64,000 nucleotides of DNA from Psychroserpens sp041224425. Lineage in GTDB: Bacteria > Bacteroidota > Bacteroidia > Flavobacteriales > Flavobacteriaceae. This document shows positions 18,507-28,656 of this stretch, in pieces (positions within the stretch are counted from its first letter, which is position 1; each line of letters starts with the position of its first letter). Both the position numbers and the translations under genes were made by a program. Under the pieces are notes generated by a model. The model did not search any database. It was not told where the DNA came from and was given only the letters and a program-made list of their open reading frames with translations. The stretch is from contig NZ_JBGFGL010000071.1 of the NCBI RefSeq assembly GCF_041224425.1, positions 1-64,000 on the forward strand, given 5' to 3'.

Positions 18507-19739
18507 ATGGCAAAGGAAGAATTAGAATGTTCGTTTTGTGGTAGGAAAAAGCCAGAAACCAATTTATTGATCGCTGGTCTCGACGCTCATATTTGTGACC
18601 GTTGTATCGAACAGGCGCATGGTATTGTTTTGGAGGAATCCAAACAGATGGATAATGCGGAACTGTCTTCTGAGTTAATGCTCAGAAAGCCATTGCAAAT
18701 CAAGGAATTTCTCGATGAATATATCATCGGACAAGAATATACCAAAAAGGTAATGTCAGTTGCCGTTTATAATCATTATAAACGCTTGCTGCAACCACCA
18801 AGTGATGATGATATTGAAATCCAAAAGAGTAACATCATTATGGTTGGTCAAACAGGAACGGGAAAAACACTAATGGCGAAAACAGTCGCCAAAATGTTGA
18901 ATGTTCCTTTGGCCATAGTTGATGCAACCGTATTAACGGAAGCTGGATATGTTGGTGAAGATGTAGAAAGTATTTTAACGCGTTTGCTTCAAGCTGCAGA
19001 TTATAGTTTAGAAAAAGCTGAAAAAGGAATTGTCTTTATTGATGAAATCGATAAGATTGCTCGAAAGAGTGATAACCCATCAATCACGAGAGATGTTTCT
19101 GGAGAAGGTGTGCAACAAGCACTCTTAAAACTTTTAGAAGGAACAACGGTTAACGTGCCACCTAAAGGAGGAAGAAAGCATCCAGATCAGAAATTCATCG
19201 AAGTCAACACCGAAAATATCCTCTTCATTGCAGGAGGTGCTTTTGATGGTATTGAAAAGAAAATTTCTAAACGACTAAATCTTGCCGCAATTGGTTATAA
19301 AGCGGCTCATGAAGATGCTAAGTTAGATGTCGATAATTTACTGAAATATATCATTCCAAAAGATTTAAAAGACTTTGGATTGATTCCAGAAATCATCGGT
19401 CGTTTACCTGTGCTTACCTATATGAATCCTTTGGATGCTAAAACGCTTAGAGCTATTTTAACCGAACCAAAGAATGCCATTATCAAACAGTACAAAAAGT
19501 TGTTTGCTATGGATGATATCGAGTTTAGTATTACAGATGGTGCATTGGATTTTATAGTAGATAAAGCTATTGAGTATAAGTTAGGAGCTAGAGGTTTACG
19601 TTCCCTATGTGAAGAAATCTTAACCGATGCAATGTTTGAATTGCCAAGTGGTGAAGAGAAAAAGCTTCATGTGACTAAAACTTATGCTGAAAACAAGCTG
19701 GAAAAGACAACATTGAAACGTTTGAAAGCAGTTTCTTGA
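18507..19739 (+). CDS. clpX: ATP-dependent Clp protease ATP-binding subunit ClpX
   Basis: 410 aa. N-terminal zinc-binding domain with four Cys (ECSFCGRKK, HICDRCIEQ), Walker A GQTGTGKTLMAKT, Walker B IVFIDEIDKI, pore loop GYVGEDVES and sensor-2 region GARGLRSLCEEIL. It unfolds substrates for ClpP. Lies 39 bp after clpP. Confidence 0.97.
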   Translation: MAKEELECSFCGRKKPETNLLIAGLDAHICDRCIEQAHGIVLEESKQMDNAELSSELMLRKPLQIKEFLDEYIIGQEYTKKVMSVAVYNHYKRLLQPPSDDDIEIQKSNIIMVGQTGTGKTLMAKTVAKMLNVPLAIVDATVLTEAGYVGEDVESILTRLLQAADYSLEKAEKGIVFIDEIDKIARKSDNPSITRDVSGEGVQQALLKLLEGTTVNVPPKGGRKHPDQKFIEVNTENILFIAGGAFDGIEKKISKRLNLAAIGYKAAHEDAKLDVDNLLKYIIPKDLKDFGLIPEIIGRLPVLTYMNPLDAKTLRAILTEPKNAIIKQYKKLFAMDDIEFSITDGALDFIVDKAIEYKLGARGLRSLCEEILTDAMFELPSGEEKKLHVTKTYAENKLEKTTLKRLKAVS

Positions 19740-19767
19740 CACCTAGTTTCAAGTGCTATAAAAAATT

Positions 19768-19792
19768 AAAACCACTCTTTAGGAGTGGTTTT
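19768..19792 (+). terminator. Rho-independent terminator after clpX
   Basis: A perfect 10-bp stem (19768-19777 with 19783-19792) with a 5-base loop and T run closes the tig-clpP-clpX block. From here to 20012 I see no gene. Confidence 0.88.
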
Positions 19793-20012
19793 TTATTTGG
19801 ATTTAAAAATTAATATTGCTAAACAATATGTTGATGTTATTCTAAACTTTCAAGGGTTTAAACTAACAGCGTTTTTGTTTGTTACGATGTAAATATAAAG
19901 TCAATTCTAGCATTTATACAACTGCTTTTTACTGTTTTGGACGAATCGAATTAAATACTCGTTATGTGGTAAAATTCTGATACCGTTCGTCGGAGAAATT
20001 GTTAAAAGGTAA

Positions 20013-21545
20013 TCAACTTGTTGAAGTTGCAGTTGCATTAAGCTGAAGTAATTCATCCATATATTCCCTGTTGTTCGATAAACGAGGAATTTTATGTTGA
20101 CCACCAAGCTTGTTATGTTTTTTTAACCAATCGTAAAATAAGTGCTCTCTGGCTATGTGAACCTCAGGCATGTTTAAGGTCATGTTGTTATAACGCTTGG
20201 CCTCATAATCTGAATTTAAGGATTGGAGCGCTTGATCCAATTCTTCCTTAAATTGATCTACGTTTTGTGGCGGATTTTTAAATTCTATCAACCATTCGTG
20301 CGATCCTTTTTCTTTACCTTTCATAAATACAGGAGCCGCTGTATAGTCTACAATTTCAGCATTGCAGGATTTACAGACACGTCTAAGCGCGTCCTCGGCA
20401 TTTTCAATAATGAGTTCTTCACCAAAAGCATTGATGTGGTGTTTTGTGCGTCCAGAGACCTTTATTCTATAAGGATTGGTAGAAGTAAACCGAATCGTAT
20501 CACCAATTTTATATCGCCAAAGTCCTGCATTAGTGGTTATAATTACAGCGTAGTTCACATCAGTTTCAACCTCACTTAATGGAATCACTTTTTGATTTGG
20601 AGTTCCATAAGTATCCATCGGAATAAATTCATAGAAAATACCATAATCTAACATCAATAATAATTCACTGCTATTGTTTTGATCCTGAATTGCAAAGAAG
20701 CCTTCCGAAGCATTATAAATTTCGTAATATCTAAAATCCGATTTAGGTAGTATCGCTTTATATTGATCGGCATAAGGCACAAAACTCACACCGCCATGAA
20801 AATACACTTCCAAATTAGGCCATACGTCAAAAAGATTTTCTTTTCCAGTGGTCTCCAATACATTATTCAATAACACCAACATCCACGAAGGCACACCAGC
20901 CAAACTGGTTACGTTTTCATTGATGGTCTCATCAACTATAGCTTGCATTTTAGTTTCCCAATCACTCATTAATGACACACGATTACTGGGTGTACTACTG
21001 AACTCGGCCCAAAAAGGCATGTTATCAATCAATATGGCAGACAAATCGCCAAACACAGTACCGTTTTCTTTGTAGAGTTCTTTACTGCCTCCAAGTCGAA
21101 GGCTCTTTCCAGTGAACAATTGTGAATCTTCGTTGTTGTTGAGATACATACAAAGCAAATCTTTACTTGCCGCATAATGACAATCTTCCAGAGATTCTGC
21201 ACTCACAGGAATAAATTTACTTTTGGCATTGGTTGTGCCACTAGATTTAGCAAACCATTTTATCGGACTTGGCCAAAAAATGTTGGTTTCACCCAATCGA
21301 GAACGTTCAATGACATTTTTGTAGTCCTCGTAGGTAGATACTGGAATTCGTTCTGAAAAGGTTTTGTAGTTCTTTATAGAGTCGAAATCGTATTTTTTTC
21401 CAAACTCGGTATCCTTAGCTTTATTCAATAAGTGAAATAGTAATTCATTTTGCACTTCATTTGGGTATTTTAAAAACAGTTCGATTTGGTGAAATCGCTT
21501 TTTTAAAAACCATGATGCAATTGAATTTACTAAAGGAATCGGCAT
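20013..21545 (-). CDS. GH3-family acyl-adenylating protein
   Basis: 510 aa, full family length. GH3 proteins are ANL-type enzymes that adenylate carboxylic acids and form amides; plant members conjugate auxin and jasmonate. Visible motifs are the ATP loop KWFAKSSGTTNAKSKFIP, the region YYEIYNASEGFFA, and LWRYKIGDTIRFTS. Bacterial substrates are unknown. It is a single gene, divergent from the DUF2797 gene. Confidence 0.85.
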   Translation of the reverse strand: MPIPLVNSIASWFLKKRFHQIELFLKYPNEVQNELLFHLLNKAKDTEFGKKYDFDSIKNYKTFSERIPVSTYEDYKNVIERSRLGETNIFWPSPIKWFAKSSGTTNAKSKFIPVSAESLEDCHYAASKDLLCMYLNNNEDSQLFTGKSLRLGGSKELYKENGTVFGDLSAILIDNMPFWAEFSSTPSNRVSLMSDWETKMQAIVDETINENVTSLAGVPSWMLVLLNNVLETTGKENLFDVWPNLEVYFHGGVSFVPYADQYKAILPKSDFRYYEIYNASEGFFAIQDQNNSSELLLMLDYGIFYEFIPMDTYGTPNQKVIPLSEVETDVNYAVIITTNAGLWRYKIGDTIRFTSTNPYRIKVSGRTKHHINAFGEELIIENAEDALRRVCKSCNAEIVDYTAAPVFMKGKEKGSHEWLIEFKNPPQNVDQFKEELDQALQSLNSDYEAKRYNNMTLNMPEVHIAREHLFYDWLKKHNKLGGQHKIPRLSNNREYMDELLQLNATATSTS

Positions 21546-21589
21546 TTTTCTAGTATCTTTATGTTTTTAAAAATAATACTTTTTTTTAT

Positions 21590-22384
21590 ATGTTTTATCA
21601 AGGTGTTTTAACAAAAATGGAAACCGAATTCGCACATCCTATCCAATATTATTTGGTTATGGAGAATGACTTCTTGAATATGAATCAGTTACTTGGTAAA
21701 ACTCTTTCGATGGAATTCGTAAAATACCAATGTTTAAAATGTGGTTTGAACAAACCTATTTACAGACAAGGGTTTTGTAAGGAAGATTTTTTTGATATTC
21801 CACAAGCAGGAGAGTGGATTATGAGGCCAGAATTGAGTACCGCACATTTAGGTAAGGAAGATCGTGATTTGGAATATGAAAAGAAAGTACAGTTGCAACC
21901 ACATATTGTGTACTTGGCTAACTCAAGCAACGTTAAGGTTGGCGTGACGCGTAAGAGTCAAGTTCCTACACGATGGATTGACCAAGGTGCTCATGAAGCC
22001 ATTGAAATTGTTGAAGTACCCAATCGTTATTTAGCTGGTATCACAGAAGTAGCCTTAAAAGATCATGTTTCAGACAAAACCAATTGGCGAAATATGCTTA
22101 AAAATGACGTTAAGGATGAAGATTTGGTCGAGTGGAGAGAACGTCTGAAGACCTATATTCCCGAAGAGGCGCAGGCGTATTATATTGCTTCAAATTCTGA
22201 AACCAATTTAGAGTTTCCAGTTCTTCAATATCCTGAAAAACCACAAAGTCTCAATATCGAGAAAAAAGGAAATTATACTGGTAAATTGGTTGGTGTAAAA
22301 GGCCAATATCTCATTTTTGAAGATAACACCGTTTTTAATGTAAGAGCAAATGAAGGCCTTGTCGTAAAATTTACCATATCATAA
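21590..22384 (+). CDS. DUF2797 protein
   Basis: 264 aa, cytoplasmic. Cys-containing N-terminal part (YQCLKCGLNKPIYRQGFC) resembles a zinc knuckle; the middle shows the DUF2797 pattern VKVGVTRKSQVPTRWIDQGA and NRYLAGITEVALKDHVSDKTNWRNML, which recalls GIY-YIG-like folds. Function unknown. The TTG/ATG choice upstream is ambiguous: MFYQG at 21590 or a later ATG at 21617. Confidence 0.75.
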   Translation: MFYQGVLTKMETEFAHPIQYYLVMENDFLNMNQLLGKTLSMEFVKYQCLKCGLNKPIYRQGFCKEDFFDIPQAGEWIMRPELSTAHLGKEDRDLEYEKKVQLQPHIVYLANSSNVKVGVTRKSQVPTRWIDQGAHEAIEIVEVPNRYLAGITEVALKDHVSDKTNWRNMLKNDVKDEDLVEWRERLKTYIPEEAQAYYIASNSETNLEFPVLQYPEKPQSLNIEKKGNYTGKLVGVKGQYLIFEDNTVFNVRANEGLVVKFTIS

Positions 22385-22458
22385 ACATTAACGTAATTTT
22401 ATAAGTCGATAGTTGTTATAAGCCTCTGCTTTTTAGTATTTTAGAAATAAAAAAAGCT

Positions 22459-22692
22459 ATGAAGGTTCCAGTTATGTTTTATGTGGTATTGACCACAATT
22501 ATGTTAGTAACACTCACTATTATGGTCTCTATGGATTTGGCCTTTAGTTGGGTATTTTATACCATGTGTATCGGACAATTATTTGTCCTTATTATGGTTT
22601 ATAAAGTCTTAAGGGATACTTATACTACCAATAAAACCTTTAAGGACTTTTATGAAGATCATCCTATTTCTCAATATGAAAATTTCAGATAG
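22459..22692 (+). CDS. Small two-helix membrane protein
   Basis: 77 aa, no recognised family. Two hydrophobic segments (about 4-24, 28-48) are followed by a charged cytoplasmic tail ending DFYEDHPISQYENFR. It is expressed toward a terminator shared with rpsU. Confidence 0.6.
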   Translation: MKVPVMFYVVLTTIMLVTLTIMVSMDLAFSWVFYTMCIGQLFVLIMVYKVLRDTYTTNKTFKDFYEDHPISQYENFR

Positions 22693-22709
22693 AACCATCT
22701 GTATAAACC

Positions 22710-22752
22710 AAAAAAAGCACATTGTTTTTAAACAAAACGATGTGCTTTTTTT
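22710..22752. terminator. Bidirectional terminator between small membrane gene and rpsU
   Basis: Long hairpin: AAAAAAAGCACAT at 22710-22722 pairs with 22740-22752, extended inward through TGTTTT/AAAACG with one wobble. A-run on the left and T-run on the right allow use on both strands, fitting the convergent genes. Confidence 0.85.
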
Positions 22753-22782
22753 ATTACAGTATGTAGTCCTTTTAATAAGAGA

Positions 22783-22977
22783 TTATACGTCTTCTTGATC
22801 TCTTAAGTTTTGGATATAAGCTGCTTTTTGTATTTCTCTTCTACGCTTTACTGAAGGTTTGGTGAAAAATTGATTTTCACGAATGTTTTGCATCGTTTTA
22901 ACGTTTCTGTGTTTTCTCTTGTAACGTTTCAATGCACGTTCGATGCTTTCGCCTTCTTTTACTAAAATTTTTATCAT
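22783..22977 (-). CDS. rpsU: 30S ribosomal protein S21
   Basis: 64 aa, basic. Typical start MIKILVKEGESIERALKRYKRKHRN and the helix VKRRREIQKAAYIQNLR. S21 acts in translation initiation on the 30S subunit. Placed 24 bp after rpoD, so the two are probably one transcript. Confidence 0.95.
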   Translation of the reverse strand: MIKILVKEGESIERALKRYKRKHRNVKTMQNIRENQFFTKPSVKRRREIQKAAYIQNLRDQEDV

Positions 22978-23001
22978 CTATGTGTTTTAATGGTTAATGG
23001 T

Positions 23002-23865
23002 TTACCCTAAATAGGTTTTTAATATTTTGTTTTTTGAATCTTGACGCAAACGTCTAATTCCTTTTTCTCTGATTTGTCTAACACGTTCTCTGGTCAAATC
23101 AAAAGTAGCTCCAATTTCATCTAAAGTCATTGGTGGCTCGTTGCTTAGTCCAAAGTTTAAGCGAATGACATCACTTTCCTTTTGAGATAACGTATTTAAG
23201 GCACGATCAATTTCAACGCTTAAGGACTCGCTCATAAGTTGTTTGTCTGGATTTGGAGATTCACCAGACTTTACAACATCGTATAAGCTAGAAGTTTCCC
23301 CTTCTTTTAAAGGTGCATCCATTGACAAGTGTCGTCCTGAGTTTTTCAGTGACTGCTTCACTTCTGTAACAGTCATATCCAATTCCTTAGCAATCTCCTC
23401 AGCACTAGGTGCTCTTTGATGGGTTTGCTCTAAGTGGGAAAAGGTCTTGTTGATTTTATTAATGGAGCCAATCTTATTCAATGGTAATCTTACAATCCTA
23501 GATTGCTCAGCCAAAGCTTGTAATATGGCTTGTCTAATCCACCATACGGCATAAGAAATAAACTTAAAACCTCTGGTTTCATCAAAACGTTTTGCAGCTT
23601 TAACTAAGCCAGCATTTCCTTCATTGATTAAATCTGGAAGTGTCAGACCTTGGTTTTGATATTGTTTAGCAACTGAAACTACAAAACGTAAGTTAGCCGT
23701 TGTGAGCTTATCTAGAGCGGCTTGATCTCCTTCTCGTATGCGTTGGGCAAGTTCAACTTCTTCTTCAGCAGTAATCATTGGAAGTTTACTTATGTCCTGT
23801 AGGTATTTGTCAAGTGATTTAGATTCGCGGTTGGTAACTTGTTTGGTAATCTTTAATTGCCTCAT
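23002..23865 (-). CDS. rpoD: Primary RNA polymerase sigma factor
   Basis: 287 aa, the short Bacteroidota form without region 1.1 or a long spacer. Region 1.2 (SLDKYLQDISKLPMITAEEE), region 2 (LRFVVSVAKQYQNQGLTLPDLINEGNAGLVKAAKRFDETRGFKFISYAVWWIRQAI), region 3 and region 4 (PPMTLDEIGATFDLTRERVRQIREKGIRRLR) are all intact. It reads the TTTG/TAnnTTTG promoters seen in this window. Confidence 0.96.
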   Translation of the reverse strand: MRQLKITKQVTNRESKSLDKYLQDISKLPMITAEEEVELAQRIREGDQAALDKLTTANLRFVVSVAKQYQNQGLTLPDLINEGNAGLVKAAKRFDETRGFKFISYAVWWIRQAILQALAEQSRIVRLPLNKIGSINKINKTFSHLEQTHQRAPSAEEIAKELDMTVTEVKQSLKNSGRHLSMDAPLKEGETSSLYDVVKSGESPNPDKQLMSESLSVEIDRALNTLSQKESDVIRLNFGLSNEPPMTLDEIGATFDLTRERVRQIREKGIRRLRQDSKNKILKTYLG

Positions 23866-24000
23866 GTACTAGTTTTAAAAAGTTCGCAAGCTACAATCTA
23901 ACTTTTAATTTGAAAAAAGCAAATAAATCTTTACTTCTTTGTAAAAATCTAACAAAAAAGTAGTTGGTTTTAAGATTTCTATAACGTTTACAGCTGAAAA

Positions 24001-26643
24001 TCAGTTGTTTTGAACCGAATCTTTCTTTTTGTTTTTTCCGCCTAAAATATTACCAAGAACATTTTTGACTCCTTCTTTAATAGGATCGCTTTTGGTTTTT
24101 GTAGTATCAGTTTTTACAGTTGTGGAATCATTTTTAGAATCTTTTGTGTTGCCACCTAAAAGTCCGCCCAATAAATCATTGACTTTGTCTTTGCCTTTCC
24201 CAATGAGTTTTTGCTTTTCAATTTCAATAAGTTGTTGGGTCAAATTGGAAACACCACTGGTCAAGTCGGTTTTAACTTGCGGACTCGAATAATTTCCTGT
24301 GATATTGGCAGTGACTGGAATAGTGATATTTGAAACTTGATCATCATTAATTTTTCCAATAAGACGGTTTACCTCACTTCCCAAATACTTCGCTGGTACA
24401 TCAAAAACCGCTTGGTAATCTATGGTTTTGCTGAAGCTGTGAGAACCTGATACCTTAATGCCAATATCCTTATATTTTAAATCAAAAGGCTTCACATTCA
24501 CCTTTCCTTCTGAAAAGTCAAGATTGGCCTTCAAATCCTTTAGGTCCAATTTACTAAAGTCTACAAACGATAAGGCTCCTTCTAGTTTATTCAATACTGA
24601 ACCTTCCTTTGGATCTATTTGAGTAGTCAATAATTCAGCAAAAGCATTTCCAGTTAAGGTATTTAAGTTTGGAGAAAACTCATGATCTAAAGTTCCTTGA
24701 AGATTGATAAGTGTATTCAGTTTTCCTTGTAAGGCTTTGGCAATTGGTGCTAGATTTTGAAACAATTCCATCCCATTAAATGATTGGGCGATATCAAAGC
24801 CATCTGCTCCAAGATTCAGGTTGAAAATAGGTGTATCTGTTTTGGTTGACACTTTTCCAGTAATGGCTAATTTTCCACCAAACAAATTACTGGTCATGTT
24901 TTGTAAATTGGCTTCTTGGTCTTTGATGCTTAAGAAACCTGTAACGTTGCTAAGCGTTAAATTGTCATAAACCACTGTATTGGCTTTGGCATTAAGGCTA
25001 CAATCTAGAAATTCAGGAATTTTCAACGATTCTCCATCAGAGGTTGTTTTATTGGAACTTTCTGTAGCCGATTCATCTTCGACCATGAAATCACTGATTA
25101 CAAAATTATTGGATATTACATCAAATTGACCTTGTAATTTTCTATCACTTAACAAAAAACCAAGTAGGTTTTTAATATTTCCTGTAGCTGAAAAATCGCT
25201 GCTTCCAGTTCTAGCGTCAAAACTATTGAGTTTGACATTTCCAGGATTAAAGCTCATATCAGCTTTATTGATTTGAATCGGATTGACAATGTCTTCCGAA
25301 GAAAATACAAAATCGGTTATGCTGGCTGTACCTTTATTTTTAATGCGTTCATAAGCATTGGTTTCAATGGCATTCATGTCAAACTGTGTATTGAGCTTAG
25401 TTTTCAAAACACCACTGAGTTGCTTATCGAAATCGATAGGATAAGCCTTGGTCAAATTTCCAAGATTCAAAGTACCATCGATATTGGCGTTGACAAAGAT
25501 GTTTTCAGTTATATTTTGAATCACTGCTGAAGATTTGAAGACATCATTATCAATTTTAAAGTTCAATGTTTTAATGTCAACGTAAGTGTCTTCAGGCTTT
25601 CCAGTTTCATTTTTAATGGCTGTGTCAATCGTGATTTGATCGACACGCTTAGGTAAGTTTGGATATTTGAAAGAAGCATTTTTTGAAGCAATTTTTATAT
25701 CTAAAGTTGGAATGGTCTCTTCTGTAATTTTACCTTTAATGATGCCATTCACCTTAAAATCACCTGAAGTTTCCACATCTTCAATGTTCTTTGAGTACGC
25801 TTCAGGAATCACGGCAAGAAAATCCTTAAAAGAAGATTCCGGATTTTCAAATGTGATATCGATGTCTTGTCCGTCTTCCAATATTTGTACATAACCTTTA
25901 AATTCTAGAGGTAATTGATTGATGTAACCTTTGTTATCTTTAAAAGTGTACTTCTGTTTGTTCAAATCCATGCCAATAAGTGCATCTAAAGTCACAATAT
26001 TATTGGTGAGATATGAGGTGCTGTCAATGCTCATGCTCACATGGCTGGTAGTTTTTGTGTCCAGTTCTGAATCTTCCGCAGAGAATATGCCATGGCCAGA
26101 ATGGTTGAGCTCTGTAAGGTATAATTCGGTTTTAGAAATTGCGTCCAAATACGTTAGCGCACTGTTGTTAATGGAATAATCTTCTATGTCAAAAGAAAAA
26201 CCAGTGCTGTCTTCTGAAGCAGAGGAAGCGTTTTCATTTTCTTTGGTAATATCGTAATTGATGTTTCCTAAAGCATCGGTTTTCAGAGTTAAAAGAGCTT
26301 CATCCACAGTAATGGTATTGACCACAATTGGCTCCTCATCAGCAGTTTTGAAAAGTTCCTTAACCGACATGGTAAAGGCTATATTTTTTGCCGTGGCAAA
26401 GGTTTCACCTTCAAAAGGTTCAAAATTGGTAATGATCAAATCATCAACTTCAACATGTGCTTGAGGAAAACTGCGAATCAAGCTTAAGCTAACGTCACTG
26501 AATTCCACTTTGGCGTTTACATTTTCATTGATGAAACGCTTAACCATGTCTTTGATTTGGGATTGAAATGCAAAAGGAATGGCAAGAAGCAATAAAAAAA
26601 TGATAAGAATGCTTATGCCAATAATCTTGAGTGCTTTTTTCAT
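24001..26643 (-). CDS. AsmA-family inner-membrane/periplasmic protein
   Basis: 880 aa. One N-terminal membrane helix (about 5-27), then the AsmA start (VNAKVEFSDVSLSLIRSFPQAHVEVDDLII), a long beta-rich middle, and an AsmA_2-like C-terminal region (NLQGTLDHEFSPNLNTLTGNAFAELLTTQID... KVNVKPFDLKYKDIGIKVSGSHSF). The last ~60 residues are Lys/Asp/Ser/Thr-rich low complexity with two LLGG(L/N) patches. AsmA-like proteins are bridge-type lipid transporters to the outer membrane; the substrate here is unknown. Confidence 0.85.
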   Translation of the reverse strand: MKKALKIIGISILIIFLLLLAIPFAFQSQIKDMVKRFINENVNAKVEFSDVSLSLIRSFPQAHVEVDDLIITNFEPFEGETFATAKNIAFTMSVKELFKTADEEPIVVNTITVDEALLTLKTDALGNINYDITKENENASSASEDSTGFSFDIEDYSINNSALTYLDAISKTELYLTELNHSGHGIFSAEDSELDTKTTSHVSMSIDSTSYLTNNIVTLDALIGMDLNKQKYTFKDNKGYINQLPLEFKGYVQILEDGQDIDITFENPESSFKDFLAVIPEAYSKNIEDVETSGDFKVNGIIKGKITEETIPTLDIKIASKNASFKYPNLPKRVDQITIDTAIKNETGKPEDTYVDIKTLNFKIDNDVFKSSAVIQNITENIFVNANIDGTLNLGNLTKAYPIDFDKQLSGVLKTKLNTQFDMNAIETNAYERIKNKGTASITDFVFSSEDIVNPIQINKADMSFNPGNVKLNSFDARTGSSDFSATGNIKNLLGFLLSDRKLQGQFDVISNNFVISDFMVEDESATESSNKTTSDGESLKIPEFLDCSLNAKANTVVYDNLTLSNVTGFLSIKDQEANLQNMTSNLFGGKLAITGKVSTKTDTPIFNLNLGADGFDIAQSFNGMELFQNLAPIAKALQGKLNTLINLQGTLDHEFSPNLNTLTGNAFAELLTTQIDPKEGSVLNKLEGALSFVDFSKLDLKDLKANLDFSEGKVNVKPFDLKYKDIGIKVSGSHSFSKTIDYQAVFDVPAKYLGSEVNRLIGKINDDQVSNITIPVTANITGNYSSPQVKTDLTSGVSNLTQQLIEIEKQKLIGKGKDKVNDLLGGLLGGNTKDSKNDSTTVKTDTTKTKSDPIKEGVKNVLGNILGGKNKKKDSVQNN

Positions 26644-26751
26644 ACGTGTGTTGTCGGTTTATGCTATAAATATATACGAAGCTTAGATCACTTTGGCTTA
26701 AAATACATTAAAGTTTAGTAAAATTTTAACCTCTTCAGAATAATGATGCGG

Positions 26752-27456
26752 TTAGAGTAAATTGATTTCCTCGTTGACTTTCAATTTGAATCGCCTTCTG
26801 AAAATATAAACCCCTAAATACAAAAATGGTGTGTCAAGTGCCGCAACGATAACCTTGAATAGAAATCCGCTAATCAACAAGCCTTTAAAACTACTCCAAG
26901 GTAAAACACCAAAAGAGCACAATAGAAACACAATGGAAAAAGTATCTACAAATTGTGAAAACCAAGTAGAAAAATTATTCCGAAGCCACAAATGACGACC
27001 TTGGGTCAAGCGTTTCCAAAAATGATAGATTTGAATATCGATGAATTGTGCAAACAAATAAGCAGACATACTTGCAAACACGGCAATGGCGGAATTTCCA
27101 AAGACCAGAGTAAACGTATCATCTGTTACAGGTGAATTGGCAATGGCAGGAACACTATCTGAAACTAAAATAATCAATAGAGAAAAGACAGAGGCAAAAA
27201 TACCAGCAATAACAACTTGATTGGCGCGTTTTTTTCCATAAATCTCACTAATTAAATCTGTAATAAGAAAGGTTAACGGATACGGCAATAAGCCAACTGA
27301 AATTTCAAAAAGCTTAGCGCCAAAGATTTCTATGTCAAACGGATACCAATAAAAGAACTTTTGGAATATCAAGTTGGAGACCACCAAAGACGTAATGAAC
27401 ATTGCGGCTAAGAATAAATAAATTTTTTGAGCCAGAAGTTTGTCTTTTGTAGTCAT
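26752..27456 (-). CDS. yhhQ: Queuosine-precursor transporter
   Basis: 234 aa with about six membrane helices. The YhhQ/VUT pattern is clear: PYPLTFLITDLISEIYGKKRANQVV, FAQFIDIQIYHFWKRLT and LRNNFSTWFSQFVDT. The family imports preQ0/preQ1 for tRNA queuosine synthesis. Monocistronic and divergent from the folK fusion. Confidence 0.9.
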   Translation of the reverse strand: MTTKDKLLAQKIYLFLAAMFITSLVVSNLIFQKFFYWYPFDIEIFGAKLFEISVGLLPYPLTFLITDLISEIYGKKRANQVVIAGIFASVFSLLIILVSDSVPAIANSPVTDDTFTLVFGNSAIAVFASMSAYLFAQFIDIQIYHFWKRLTQGRHLWLRNNFSTWFSQFVDTFSIVFLLCSFGVLPWSSFKGLLISGFLFKVIVAALDTPFLYLGVYIFRRRFKLKVNEEINLL

Positions 27457-27525
27457 AAATTGTGAATAAATACTTACGGTAAATATACGCCAAAGTGAAT
27501 TTCTTTTACTTATTTTGAAATTCCT

Positions 27526-28656
27526 ATGAATCCACCTAACCTCGTTTACATAGCTCTTGGTAGTAATAAAGGCGACAGACTGAAGTATCTGCAGAAAGCC
27601 ATAGACTTGATTTTTGAACGTGTTGGAAAGGTATGCAGTATTGCAAAAGTGTATAATACACCTGCTATGGGATTTAAAGGTGACGATTTTTTAAACACCT
27701 GTATTTCCATTGAAACCCATTTGTCTGAAAATGATCTTTTGGAAGAGTTGTTGACTATTGAAACGCAGTTAGATCGTAAAAGAAGTACTTCAAAAGAATA
27801 TGAGTCCAGAACTATAGATTTAGACATTCTACTTTACAGTGATGAGGTTGTAAAACATAAAAACTTACAGATTCCTCACCCAAAATTTCAGGACCGCATG
27901 TTTGTGCTTCAACCTTTGAACGATATCGCTTCTAAAGTGGTGCATCCAATAGTGAAGCAGAACATAGCTGAATTGCTAGAGAATTGTTCTGACGAAAGTT
28001 TGGTAGAACCCATTAATATTTGGTTGAAAAACCCTTCTAAACAATTTGATTTCACCAAACGAAATTACATTGCTATTGAAGGGAATATTGGTGCTGGAAA
28101 GACAAGCTTATCGCACAAAATCTCTCATGATTTCAATGCCAAATTGATTTTGGAACGCTTTGCCGACAATCCGTTTTTGCCAAAGTTTTATGAAGCACCA
28201 CAACGTTATGCCTTTACTTTAGAAATGTCATTTTTGGCAGATCGCTATCAGCAAATTTCCGATGATTTATCGCAATTGGATTTATTCAAGGATTTTATTG
28301 TGAGCGATTACGATATCTACAAATCGCTCATTTTTTCAAAAATCACCTTACCAGAAGACGAATTCAAGCTGTACAGAAAATTATTCTATTTGATGTACAA
28401 AGATATTGCGAAGCCAGATTTGTATATCTATCTCTATCAGAACACAGAGCGTTTGCAAGAAAATATCAAAAAGCGTGGTCGTGATTACGAACAGAATATT
28501 GACAGTGCATATTTGGAAAAAATCAATTCAGGGTATTTGGAATTCTTGAAAAATCAAAACGAATTGAATGTGAAGATTATTGATATTTCAGAACGTGATT
28601 TCGTTAAGAATAGAGCAGATTACCTTTGGATTCTAAATGAAATTTGTAACGCATGA
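27526..28656 (+). CDS. folK: Bifunctional HPPK (FolK) - deoxynucleoside kinase fusion
   Basis: 376 aa in two parts. Residues 1-~165 are 6-hydroxymethyldihydropterin pyrophosphokinase (YIALGSNKGDRLKYLQKAI, SRTIDLDILLY, IPHPKFQDRMFVLQPL). Residues ~180-376 are a deoxynucleoside kinase-like P-loop protein (YIAIEGNIGAGKTSLSHKI, LERFADNPFLPKFYEAP, ERLQENIKKRGRDYEQNI). One polypeptide therefore joins folate and deoxynucleotide supply. The reading frame is continuous with no stop or shift at the join. Confidence 0.93.
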   Translation: MNPPNLVYIALGSNKGDRLKYLQKAIDLIFERVGKVCSIAKVYNTPAMGFKGDDFLNTCISIETHLSENDLLEELLTIETQLDRKRSTSKEYESRTIDLDILLYSDEVVKHKNLQIPHPKFQDRMFVLQPLNDIASKVVHPIVKQNIAELLENCSDESLVEPINIWLKNPSKQFDFTKRNYIAIEGNIGAGKTSLSHKISHDFNAKLILERFADNPFLPKFYEAPQRYAFTLEMSFLADRYQQISDDLSQLDLFKDFIVSDYDIYKSLIFSKITLPEDEFKLYRKLFYLMYKDIAKPDLYIYLYQNTERLQENIKKRGRDYEQNIDSAYLEKINSGYLEFLKNQNELNVKIIDISERDFVKNRADYLWILNEICNA

